Under the pieces are notes generated by a model. The model made no database searches. It saw only the letters and a list, made by a program, of their open reading frames with translations, and was not told the origin of the DNA. Of a stretch of DNA of 41,887 nt, positions 7,634-15,268 are shown piece by piece. Position 1 is the first letter of the stretch. Every line of letters starts with the position of its first letter. The translations under genes were made by a program, and so were the position numbers. Origin of the DNA: Mycobacterium sp. 1081908.1 (GTDB lineage Bacteria; Actinomycetota; Actinomycetes; Mycobacteriales; Mycobacteriaceae); NCBI RefSeq assembly GCF_001673535.1, contig NZ_LZLY01000028.1, forward strand, positions 1 to 41,887, read 5' to 3'.

Positions 7634-8319
7634 ACGCGCGAGGGTTGCGGCGGTATGTCGATGACCTGCTGCGGGGTCGCCGCCCGAAGCCGTTTGCGCC
7701 CGACGACTTCGAGGCGGCGCAGATCCGCACGGCGATCGAGCTGCGGGCTGCGGGGCAGGCGGACGCCGAACCGCGCCCGGAGTTCCTCACCGACCTGCAC
7801 CGGCGTCTGGCGGAGCAGATGGACGGCGCGCCGGCGCCGGCGGCGCCCAGGCAGAGTACGACGCGCCGACAGGTCATCGTGGGCACGTCGGCCGCCGCGG
7901 CCGCCGCGGCCGCCGCGGTTTCCATCGATCGCGCCCTGATCGGCGGTCCCGCCCAGGGTCCCGCCGTCGCGGGCGAACTGACACCGAACGACGGGAGCTG
8001 GCAGCGCGTCGCGTCGAGCTCGGACGTGCCCGACGGCGTCATGCATCCGTTCGACCTCGGCTCGGTCACCGGGTTCATCCACCGCGTCGACGGCAAGCCC
8101 CAGGCCATCTCCGGCGTCTGCACCCATCAGGGCTGCCGGCTCTGGTTCGACGCACAAGACGACGCGCTGCACTGCCCGTGCCACACGACGTCGTTCTCGC
8201 CCAGCGGGCAGGTGCGCACCCATCAGTTGCCGATCGCGCCAAAGCCATTGCCCGCGCTGATGGTTCGCGAGGTCGACGGCGTGATCGAGGTGTTCGCCCC
8301 GGCGCGTCGGGACGTGTAA
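7630..8319 (+). CDS. membrane-anchored Rieske [2Fe-2S] protein with anti-sigma-like N-terminus
   Basis: The 229-residue protein has three parts. Residues 1-65 are a charged helical segment (RRYVDDLLRGRRPKPF and PEFLTDLHRRLAEQM) of the kind found at the cytoplasmic end of actinobacterial anti-sigma or sigma-regulating proteins. Residues 77-100 are a twin-arginine stretch (TTRRQVIVGT) followed by an alanine-rich hydrophobic helix. Residues 120-225 are a Rieske domain with CTHQGC (C164, H166) and CPCH (C182, H185) as cluster ligands, and C169 and C184 positioned for the disulfide seen in high-potential bc1-type Rieske centres. The likely topology is an N-terminus inside and the Fe-S domain outside after Tat export. 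The start overlaps the sigma stop. A role as redox-responsive anti-sigma factor is inference. Confidence 0.85.
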   Translation: MNARGLRRYVDDLLRGRRPKPFAPDDFEAAQIRTAIELRAAGQADAEPRPEFLTDLHRRLAEQMDGAPAPAAPRQSTTRRQVIVGTSAAAAAAAAAVSIDRALIGGPAQGPAVAGELTPNDGSWQRVASSSDVPDGVMHPFDLGSVTGFIHRVDGKPQAISGVCTHQGCRLWFDAQDDALHCPCHTTSFSPSGQVRTHQLPIAPKPLPALMVREVDGVIEVFAPARRDV

Positions 8320-8340
8320 CCCGCCGCCATATCTCTTGGC

Positions 8341-8769
8341 ATGAACATTGCCAAGCTTCGAAAACATGCGGTCGTGGCGTCGGCGGTCGGTGTGCTGCTG
8401 GCGGGCTGCTCGTCGTCGCCGCCCGCCGCGCAGCCGTCGGTCACCTTCGGGTCGAATGCCAGCGGGACCGCCGGGATGCCGGGTCCGTCGCCGGGCGCAG
8501 GGTCGCCCGCCGCCGTCGCCGGCGATCAGGTCACCATCGACAACTTCGCCTTCGCGCCGGCCACGTTGACCGTCAAGGCCGGCAGCACCGTCACCTGGAC
8601 CAACAAAGACGAGGAACCGCACACGGTGGCCGCCGCCGACGGATCGTTCAAGTCGCCCGGAATGGGCACCGGCGCAACGTTTTCGCACACCTTTCCCACG
8701 GCGGGCAAGTTCGACTATGTCTGCTCGATTCACCCGATGATGCACGGCACCGTGGTGGTGACGGGATGA
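8341..8769 (+). CDS. cupredoxin-domain lipoprotein (plastocyanin/azurin-like)
   Basis: The 142-residue protein has a short signal sequence ending in the lipobox LLAGC (C23), a Pro/Gly/Ala-rich linker to about residue 60, then a single blue-copper domain. Predicted copper ligands are H94 (EEPHTV) and the C-terminal cluster C128, H131 and M133 or M134 in YVCSIHPMMHG, which fits a type-1 copper site. It would be a lipid-anchored electron carrier on the outer face of the membrane. It lies 21 bp after the Rieske gene and its TGA overlaps the next ATG (ATGA at 8766-8769), so all are likely one transcript. Its probable partner is the exported Rieske centre, by inference. Confidence 0.9.
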   Translation: MNIAKLRKHAVVASAVGVLLAGCSSSPPAAQPSVTFGSNASGTAGMPGPSPGAGSPAAVAGDQVTIDNFAFAPATLTVKAGSTVTWTNKDEEPHTVAAADGSFKSPGMGTGATFSHTFPTAGKFDYVCSIHPMMHGTVVVTG

Positions 8770-9698
8770 GTACAAACGACCCGAACACCATGACGCGCCG
8801 GCAATTGATTCGGCACTCGGCGTGGTTCGGCGCGGCTGTCGGCTTCGCCGTCGTCGGCGGGGAGGTGATCTCGCACGTCGCCGGGACGGCGTCGGCCTCG
8901 CACACCGGCGCCCGGCCCACGCTGCGCTTCGCCCAGGTGAGCGACAGCCACATCGGCTTTTCCGGCCCGCCCAACCCGGACGTCGCCGGCACCTTCGGCC
9001 ACGCGATCGATCAGATCAACGGCCTCGGCTACACACCGGATTTCGTCATCCACACCGGCGACCTCACCCACCTGTCGACCCCCGAGCAGTTCGACCAGGT
9101 CAAGCAGATGCTCACCAAGGTGCAATCGCCGCATGTGTTCACGGTGCCCGGCGAGCACGATTCGGTCGACGACGCGGGGCAGAAGTACCGCAGCGTGTTC
9201 GGCGCGGGGACCCGCGGCGACGGGTGGTACAGCTTCGACGTCGCGGGCGTGCACGTGATCGCGTTGGTGAACACCCTGAACCTGAAGAAGCTCGGGCACT
9301 TGGGTGTCGACCAGTTGGAGTTCGTCGAGAAGGACGTCGCCGGGTTGTCCAGCGACACGCCCGTCATCGTGTTCAGCCACATCCCGCTGTTCGCGATGTA
9401 CCCGGACTGGGGCTGGGGCACCGACGACGCCACCCAGGCGTTGAGCTACCTGCGCCGGTTCTCGTCGGTGACGTGCCTCAACGGCCATGTGCACCAGCTG
9501 TTTTCCAAGACGGAAGGCAACGTGACGTTCTACAGCGGGACGACGACCGCCTACCCGCTGCCCCATCCCGGCGACGGGCCGGCGCCCAAGCCGGTCACGC
9601 TTCCGGCGGGCAAGCTGCGCGACGCCCTGGGGATTCGCGAGGTCAACTACACCAAGGGCCAGGCCGCCCTCGCATTGAAAGAGACCAAGCTGCAATGA
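8766..9698 (+). CDS. Tat-exported metallophosphoesterase
   Basis: The 310-residue protein begins with a twin-arginine signal (MTRRQLIRHSAWFGAAVGF, from residue 9). It then has the calcineurin-like phosphoesterase motifs in order: VSDSHIGF (D60, H62), HTGDLTH (D99), PGEHD (residues 128-132), FSHIP and NGHVHQ. The usual GNHD box reads GEHD, so the metal-bridging Asn is replaced by Glu. The substrate could be a cyclic nucleotide, nucleotide or phospholipid, and the sequence does not decide. The start overlaps the cupredoxin stop, and its own TGA overlaps the following ATG (9695-9698). Confidence 0.88.
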   Translation: MSTNDPNTMTRRQLIRHSAWFGAAVGFAVVGGEVISHVAGTASASHTGARPTLRFAQVSDSHIGFSGPPNPDVAGTFGHAIDQINGLGYTPDFVIHTGDLTHLSTPEQFDQVKQMLTKVQSPHVFTVPGEHDSVDDAGQKYRSVFGAGTRGDGWYSFDVAGVHVIALVNTLNLKKLGHLGVDQLEFVEKDVAGLSSDTPVIVFSHIPLFAMYPDWGWGTDDATQALSYLRRFSSVTCLNGHVHQLFSKTEGNVTFYSGTTTAYPLPHPGDGPAPKPVTLPAGKLRDALGIREVNYTKGQAALALKETKLQ

Positions 9699-10081
9699 AA
9701 CTCTTCCTCCGGCTCGCGCTGGCCGCCTCCCTGGCCGTCACCGCCTTCAGCCACGCCTACCTGTATGTCCATGGCTACCAGCACATCCCGATGATCGGCA
9801 CCAGCTTCCTGATCCAGGCCAGCGTGTCGTTCGCGCTGGCCCTGCTGGTGGCCGCGGGCGGCCCGTGGTGGGTCGAATGGTCGGCCGCCGCGTTGGCCGG
9901 CGGCTCCCTGGTGGCCTTCGTGCTGTCGAGAACCGTTGGGCTGTTCGGCTTTACCGAGCGCGGGTGGGACCCGGCGCCCCACGCGGCACTGTCCGTGGCC
10001 TCCGAGGTGCTGTGCGTGCTGCTGTGGGCGGCCGCCGTCGTCAGGCTGCCTCGGGCGAGGCGCGTCGCCGCCGTGTCTTAG
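9695..10081 (+). CDS. small integral membrane protein of unknown function
   Basis: The 128-residue product has about four hydrophobic helices (residues 5-25, 35-57, 60-82 and 95-117) with a short charged C-terminus (RLPRARR). I do not recognise a named family. It is translationally coupled to the metallophosphoesterase (ATGA overlap) and closes the sigma-Rieske-cupredoxin operon, so it may be the membrane partner of the exported redox proteins. Its stop codon overlaps, tail to tail, that of the convergent PE gene (shared bases 10078-10081, TTAG), with no terminator between them. Confidence 0.7.
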   Translation: MKLFLRLALAASLAVTAFSHAYLYVHGYQHIPMIGTSFLIQASVSFALALLVAAGGPWWVEWSAAALAGGSLVAFVLSRTVGLFGFTERGWDPAPHAALSVASEVLCVLLWAAAVVRLPRARRVAAVS

Positions 10082-11952
10082 GGCTGATCGAAATAAATGG
10101 TCCCTTGACCGGTGGGGTCGTAGGAGAAGTAGATCGGCATCTGCTTGAAGATGTAGTTTCCGGTATTGAAGGAGCCCGGGTCGGTGGGGGCGGTCTGGGA
10201 CACGGTGACCTGCATGGCGTTGGCGCCCAGTGTCTCCGTGTACAGCGGTTGGCTGATGCCTTGGATGTTGACCTGAATCTTCGTTCCCTGCGCCAGGTAG
10301 TCGCCGGGGTTGTAGCCGGGGACGAGGTTTTGAGGGATGTTGCCGCCGTTGCCGCCGGTGTCGACAATCGCATTGATGAGTGTCTGGGGCGCCCCACCAT
10401 TGACCGATATTTGCAAGGCGTTGGTGTACGGCGCCCCGGTCACGGAGGCGAACGGGGTGCCCGGGTTTGGACCGAACTGCACATAAGGCCGCGCCGCGCC
10501 CTCGTTGAACAGCACACCCTGATCGAGGGTGCCCGGCAAATGCTGCGTTGGGCTAGTGACGAAATCCGGGTCGTGCGGCGTATTCGCCCCAACACCGAGC
10601 ACGGCCTCGTTCGGAATCTGGGCCACTCCGTTGTGGACCTCCGCGGTGATCACGCCGACGGTCATCGGCGCGGTGACCATCCCGTTGCCGAAATTCACCT
10701 GGGCCTGATAGGTGGTGTAGTAGTCGACGGTTCGGTCTTCGGGCGTGCCAAAGGTGTAGACACCTTTTGTGCCGGCGGGGCCGAGGGACGCCTGATTGAC
10801 CATGCTTTGCGGGAAGAGGGTGGCGGTGGAGCCGCTGTCGATCAACGCTTGCACGGTCGGCCCGTCGTCAACGGAGACCGAGATGGTTGGACGACCGGCG
10901 TCAACCCCGTTCAGCTGGACGATGGCGGCGCCGCCGTTGGCGCCGGCGGTGCCGGCGTGGCCCCACAATCCGATGCTGGAGCCGCTGGGACCGCCGAGAC
11001 CGGACAAGATGCCGCCGGTTCCACCGTCGCCGCCGTCACCGATCAAGTGGCCCCCGGTTCCGCCGGCGCCGCCGTTGGCGAAGGCCCCACCCATTCCGCC
11101 GTGGCCGCCGTTGCCGAGCCACTGCGCGTTGCCGCCGGCGCCGCCCGTGGCGTAGGGCCCGCCGACGCCGCCGGCCCCGCCGCCGCCCCACAGCAGGCCG
11201 CCGGTGCCCCCGGTCCCGCCGCTGCCGCCGATGGTGGTGACGCCGTTGCTGAACGTATAGGTCCCGCCCTGACCGCCCACGCCCCCGTTTCCGACGAACA
11301 GCGCGTTGCCGCCGGTACCGCCGATTCCATGCTCCCCGCCGAGACCGCCAACGCCACCGTTGCCCCAGAGCAGGCCGCCGGTGCCCCCGGCACCGCCGGA
11401 CGCCCCGAATCCGCCCATTCCGCCGGTGCCGCCGGTGCCGATCAAACCGGCCGGGCCACCGGCTCCACCGGCTACGCCGGCGGCCGTGCTGGCGCCGCCG
11501 TGACCGCCCTCGCCCCACAGGATTCCGCCGGCGCCACCCGCCGTTCCCACACCCTCGGCGTTGGTGGTGCCTTCGGCGCCGTCGCCGATCAGCGGACGCC
11601 CCAGCGCCATGTCGGTGGGCGTATTGATCACCGCCAGAACGCCTTCCTGGAAGGCTTGCAGCTGGGCCAGGCTGTGGGCCTCGACGTCCAGGTAGGCCTG
11701 GGTGCCCGCGTTGAGGGTTTGCAGCAGCTGGGTGTGGAACGCCGCGGCCTGACCGCTTAGCGCCTGATATGCCGCGCCGTGCTGAGCGAAGAACGCCGCG
11801 ATGGTCGCCGACACCTCATCGCCGGCGGCCGCCGCGATCCCGGTCGTGGGCATCGCCGCGGCCGCGTGCGCCGCGTTGATTGTCGAGCCCAGGCTCTCCA
11901 AACTTGTTGCCGCGTCGGACATTACTGCGGGCACAGCGAAGACAAACGACAT
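10078..11952 (-). CDS. PE_PGRS-type protein with C-terminal aspartic protease domain (PecA-like)
   Basis: The 624-residue product has a PE domain (residues about 1-95, beginning MSFVFAVPAVMSDA; here PA replaces the usual PE dipeptide), a YxxxE secretion signal (YLDVE), a GRPLIGDGA linker, a Gly-rich GGxGG/GNGG repeat tract to about residue 320, and a retropepsin-like protease domain. The two catalytic motifs are ALIDSGS and AIVDTGG. It matches the layout of M. tuberculosis PE_PGRS35 and PE_PGRS16 and M. marinum PecA, an ESX-5-exported surface protease that trims PE_PGRS lipases. ATG 11952 follows GGAGGG by 4 bp; a GTG 12 bp upstream is less likely. It is the most divergent of the three tandem copies. 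Confidence 0.9.
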   Translation of the reverse strand: MSFVFAVPAVMSDAATSLESLGSTINAAHAAAAMPTTGIAAAAGDEVSATIAAFFAQHGAAYQALSGQAAAFHTQLLQTLNAGTQAYLDVEAHSLAQLQAFQEGVLAVINTPTDMALGRPLIGDGAEGTTNAEGVGTAGGAGGILWGEGGHGGASTAAGVAGGAGGPAGLIGTGGTGGMGGFGASGGAGGTGGLLWGNGGVGGLGGEHGIGGTGGNALFVGNGGVGGQGGTYTFSNGVTTIGGSGGTGGTGGLLWGGGGAGGVGGPYATGGAGGNAQWLGNGGHGGMGGAFANGGAGGTGGHLIGDGGDGGTGGILSGLGGPSGSSIGLWGHAGTAGANGGAAIVQLNGVDAGRPTISVSVDDGPTVQALIDSGSTATLFPQSMVNQASLGPAGTKGVYTFGTPEDRTVDYYTTYQAQVNFGNGMVTAPMTVGVITAEVHNGVAQIPNEAVLGVGANTPHDPDFVTSPTQHLPGTLDQGVLFNEGAARPYVQFGPNPGTPFASVTGAPYTNALQISVNGGAPQTLINAIVDTGGNGGNIPQNLVPGYNPGDYLAQGTKIQVNIQGISQPLYTETLGANAMQVTVSQTAPTDPGSFNTGNYIFKQMPIYFSYDPTGQGTIYFDQP

Positions 11953-12011
11953 CAAACCCTCCACCAGGGATGCACGGCATGAAGTGGTCGCGGCCCGTGT
12001 GCGACATGCGG

Positions 12012-12017
12012 ATAGTA
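12012..12017 (-). promoter_or_regulatory. -10-like element upstream of the first PE aspartic protease
   Basis: TACTAT on the minus strand lies 60-65 bp upstream of the start at 11952, the same distance as TATCAT and TAATAT in front of the two sister genes. The flanking CCTGTCGC/CCGCATG context is partly shared. No convincing -35 was found, as is common in mycobacteria. Confidence 0.4.
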
Positions 12018-12068
12018 GCGACAGGCGGTCGCGAAATTACTTATTTTCGAAGCGAATTCAGAGGGAGT

Positions 12069-13508
12069 TCAGGTGTCGAAAATGGTTGTCCCGGTGCCGC
12101 TCGGGCTGTAGGACAGGTAGATCGGATTTTGCAGGAACGGCGCGATCCCGGTGTTGAAGGTGCCGCCCAGGAAACTCGACACGACGGCCGTCTGTTGCGC
12201 CCCGACCGTCGTTGTATACAGCAACGTCCCGCCGGTGGTGTAGACCGAGATGGTCGTCCCCGCCGGCAGGTACCCGCCGACATTGGGCGGGTTGAGGGCG
12301 GTGGGGACGTCCCCGCCCAACCCCCCGGAATCGATATACGCAAAGTTGGTCGTTTGGAGGGCCCCGTTGTTGATCCGCACCGCCAGAGTGGTGACCGGGG
12401 CACCGGTCACCGAGGCGTGGGCGGGCAGCGGGTTGGGCCCGAATTCCATTACGCCCGCGGGCTCGTCGATGAGGACACCCTGACCGAAGGCGCCCGGCAA
12501 CGCCGTCACGGGGCTGGTGCTCAGCGGGCCGCCGGGGTTGACCCCGACGCCCAGGATGGCGGGCAGCTGCGCAGTCGAATACGCGACGCCATTCAAGGTC
12601 GCGGAGGTGACGACGGCGACGGTGGTCGGCGTGGTGACGATCCCGTTGCCGAAATTCACTGTCGTCGAATAGGTTTTGAAGTTCTCGATCAGCTGGTTGC
12701 CGGGTTCGCCGTAGGTGACGCTGCCCTGCCCGGTTACCGCGCCGAGGCTCTGCGTGTTCACGTCTTGCGGCGGCAGGATGAGGCCCCTGGACCCGGTGTC
12801 CAGGATTGCGGACACCGTCGGCCCGCCGCCCACCGACACGCTCGCGTAGAGGTCTTGCCCCTGCAACTGGATTGGGACCGTGGCGGGTCCCGGCGCGCCC
12901 GCGGCCCCGGCGGCACCCCACAACAGGCCGCCGCGGCCGCCGGCGCCGCCGAGCGCGGCGGGGCCACCGGTCCCGCCGGTCCCGCCGTTTCCCAGGAGCA
13001 GGCCCGCGGGCCCACCGGCGCCGCCGGGCGCTCCCGTGGCGGTGCTGTTGCCGCCGTTGCCGCCGTTGCCGACCAAGATTCCGCCCGGGCCACCGGGCGT
13101 GCCCACCCCCTGGGCCGTCGTTATCCCGTTGGCGCCGTTGCCGATCAGCGGGCGCCCGAGCAGCGTGTCGGTCGGTGCGTTGATCACCGCCAGCAGGTCT
13201 TGTTGGAGCGTCTCCAGCGGCGTGGCGTTGGCCGCCTCGGTGGCCGCGTAGCCGCCCGCGCCCGCGTTGAGGGCCTGCACGAACTGCGCGTGAAACGCCC
13301 CGGCTTGGGCGCTCAGCGCCTGATACGCCGAGGCGTATTGCGAAAACATCGCCGCGATGGCCGTCGAGACCTCGTCGCCGGCCGCCGCGAGCACACCCGT
13401 TGTGGGGGCCGCCGCCGCGGCCTGGGCCGCGCTGACCGTCGACCCGATGCTCGCCAAAGTTGTTGTCGCATCAGACATTACCTCGGGAACCGCCAACAAA
13501 AGCGACAT
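12069..13508 (-). CDS. PE protein with GGN-repeat linker and aspartic protease domain (PecA-like)
   Basis: The 479-residue protein opens [20 protein letters not shown] with an intact PE motif at residues 8-9, and carries a YAATE (YxxxE) type VII signal, a [11 protein letters not shown] linker, a short Gly-Asn-rich tract (about residues 140-210), and the protease domain with [12 protein letters not shown] and [12 protein letters not shown] as the two active-site loops. The region between the loops contains the family block [16 protein letters not shown]. It is a close paralogue of the neighbour at 13704-15146: the PE domain and linker are almost identical and the protease domain more divergent. 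Predicted to be exported by ESX-5 and to act at the cell surface. ATG 13508 follows a GGAGGGG ribosome-binding site. Confidence 0.9.
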   Translation of the reverse strand: MSLLLAVPEVMSDATTTLASIGSTVSAAQAAAAAPTTGVLAAAGDEVSTAIAAMFSQYASAYQALSAQAGAFHAQFVQALNAGAGGYAATEAANATPLETLQQDLLAVINAPTDTLLGRPLIGNGANGITTAQGVGTPGGPGGILVGNGGNGGNSTATGAPGGAGGPAGLLLGNGGTGGTGGPAALGGAGGRGGLLWGAAGAAGAPGPATVPIQLQGQDLYASVSVGGGPTVSAILDTGSRGLILPPQDVNTQSLGAVTGQGSVTYGEPGNQLIENFKTYSTTVNFGNGIVTTPTTVAVVTSATLNGVAYSTAQLPAILGVGVNPGGPLSTSPVTALPGAFGQGVLIDEPAGVMEFGPNPLPAHASVTGAPVTTLAVRINNGALQTTNFAYIDSGGLGGDVPTALNPPNVGGYLPAGTTISVYTTGGTLLYTTTVGAQQTAVVSSFLGGTFNTGIAPFLQNPIYLSYSPSGTGTTIFDT

Positions 13509-13566
13509 CCGACCCCTCCAACAACGGCACGTGAAGCGGTCGCGGCCCGACTACAGCGACAAGCGA

Positions 13567-13572
13567 ATGATA
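13567..13572 (-). promoter_or_regulatory. -10-like element upstream of the second PE aspartic protease
   Basis: TATCAT on the minus strand lies 59-64 bp upstream of the start at 13508. The leader from here to the start (about 55 bp) is nearly identical to that of the third copy, so promoter and leader were duplicated along with the gene. Confidence 0.45.
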
Positions 13573-13703
13573 ACGATTTCAGGCGGCGGAAGCGCGCGTT
13601 TTCACCCGGATCATAAACGACATCCGGCGGACGTCACCCAGTTCCGTCGCGAATGCGTCGATTTCAAGGGCAATTCAGCAGCGGGAAACGAACCGTTTGC
13701 GGT

Positions 13704-15146
13704 TTAGGTATCGAAGGTCATTGTTCCGAAACCGGTTGGGCTGTAGGACAGGTAGATCGGATGCTGGAGGAACGGCGCGATCCCGGTGTTGAAGAAACCC
13801 CCCAGTAAACTCGACGCGACGCTCGTCTGTTGCGCCCCGACCGTCGTGGTGTACAGCAGCGTCGTCCCGTCGGGGGCGTAGACGGAGACGGTGGTTCCCG
13901 CCGGAAGGTATCCACCCGAGTTGGGCGGCCCCAGGTTGTCGGGCACGGAGCCGCCCAGACCGCCGGAATCGATGTACGCGCCGGTGGTTTGTTGCAGGGC
14001 GCCGTTATTGATCCGGATGTCGAGGGTGGTGATCGGGGCCCCCGTCACCGACGCGTACGACGGTAGCGGGTTGGGACCAAAGTTAACGGTCCCCGCGGGC
14101 TCGTCGATGAGCAGACCCTGACCGAAGGCGCCCGGCAACGCCGTCACCGGGCTGGTGTTGGTCGGACCGTAGCCGTTGGCGCCGACGCCCAAGATGGCGG
14201 GCGCCTGCGATGCCGGATAGGAGAAGATGAAGTTCTGGGTTACGGAGGTGACGACGGCGACGGTCGTCGGTGCGGTCACGATTCCGTTCCCGAAATTCAC
14301 CGTCGTCGTGTAGGTGTCGTAATTCTCGGTCAGGTAGTTGCCGAATCCGCCGTACGTGATGCTGCCGTGTCCCGTGGCGGTGCCGAGGCTGGCGATGTTG
14401 ACATCCTGGGGCGGCAGGATGAGGCCCCTGGATCCGGTGTCGAGGATCACCGGGACACTCGGCCCCCCGGCGACCGAGATATTCACATACAGGTCTTGGC
14501 CTTGCAGCTGGAGCGGGATGGTGGCCAGGCCGGGGGCCCCGGTGGCCCCGGCGGCACCCCCCAAAAGGCCACCCGGGCCGCCGGCACCGCCGAGCGCGGC
14601 GGGCCCGCCCGAGCCGCCGCTGCCGCCGTTGCCGATCAAGCCGGCCGGACCGCCGGGACCGCCGGGCGCTCCGGCGGCGGTGCTGTTGCCGCCGTTGCCG
14701 CCGTTGCCCCACAGCAGGCCGCCGGCGCCGCCCGGGGTCCCCACCCCTTGGGCCGTCGTTATCCCGTTGGCGCCGTTGCCGATTAGCGGGCGCCCCAGCA
14801 GCGTGTTGGTCGGCGCATTGATCAGCCCCAACAGGTCTTGTTGGAGCGTCTCCAGCGGCGTGGCGTTGGCCGCCTCGGTGGCCGCGTAGGCGCCCGCGCC
14901 CGTGGTGAGGGTCTGTACCAGCTGCGCGTGAAACGTCCCGGCTTGGGCGCTCAGCGCCTGATACGCCGAGGCGTATTGCGAAAACATCGCCGCGATGGCC
15001 GTCGAGACCTCGTCGCCGGCCGCCGCGAGCACACCCGTTGTGGGGGCCGCCGCCGCGGCCTGGGCCGCGCTGACCGTCGACCCGATGCTCGCCAAACTTG
15101 TTGTCGCATCAGACATTACCTCGGGAACCGCCAACAAGAACGACAT
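13704..15146 (-). CDS. PE protein with GGN-repeat linker and aspartic protease domain (PecA-like), tandem paralogue
   Basis: The 480-residue protein starts [20 protein letters not shown] and has the same order of parts as its neighbour: PE domain with YAATE secretion motif, [11 protein letters not shown] linker, a Gly-Asn tract of about 70 residues, and a pepsin-like domain with [12 protein letters not shown] and [12 protein letters not shown]. Differences concentrate in the strands after the second repeat block and around the substrate cleft, as expected of a duplicated protease that is changing specificity. A 195-bp spacer separates it from the second copy. No frame damage is seen, so all three proteases look functional. 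Confidence 0.9.
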   Translation of the reverse strand: MSFLLAVPEVMSDATTSLASIGSTVSAAQAAAAAPTTGVLAAAGDEVSTAIAAMFSQYASAYQALSAQAGTFHAQLVQTLTTGAGAYAATEAANATPLETLQQDLLGLINAPTNTLLGRPLIGNGANGITTAQGVGTPGGAGGLLWGNGGNGGNSTAAGAPGGPGGPAGLIGNGGSGGSGGPAALGGAGGPGGLLGGAAGATGAPGLATIPLQLQGQDLYVNISVAGGPSVPVILDTGSRGLILPPQDVNIASLGTATGHGSITYGGFGNYLTENYDTYTTTVNFGNGIVTAPTTVAVVTSVTQNFIFSYPASQAPAILGVGANGYGPTNTSPVTALPGAFGQGLLIDEPAGTVNFGPNPLPSYASVTGAPITTLDIRINNGALQQTTGAYIDSGGLGGSVPDNLGPPNSGGYLPAGTTVSVYAPDGTTLLYTTTVGAQQTSVASSLLGGFFNTGIAPFLQHPIYLSYSPTGFGTMTFDT

Positions 15147-15204
15147 CCGACCCCTCCAACAACGGCACGTGAAGCGGTCGCGGCCCGACTACAGCGACAG
15201 GCGG

Positions 15205-15210
15205 ATATTA
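15205..15210 (-). promoter_or_regulatory. -10-like element upstream of the third PE aspartic protease
   Basis: TAATAT on the minus strand is 59-64 bp upstream of the start at 15146, matching the position of TATCAT in front of the sister gene. Upstream of this hexamer the two leaders diverge sharply, which marks one edge of the duplicated unit. Confidence 0.45.
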
Positions 15211-15268
15211 ACCCTTCTATCTGGCGAAAGCGGTTGTTTTCGGCGGGGATTCGGCCACGCGGCGACGG

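Noticed and set aside
10796..11503. Short regular repeats in the PGRS tracts that resemble a repeat array
   Set aside because: They are degenerate Gly-Gly-X/Gly-Asn codon repeats inside coding sequence, not evenly spaced identical repeats with unique spacers, so they are not a CRISPR.
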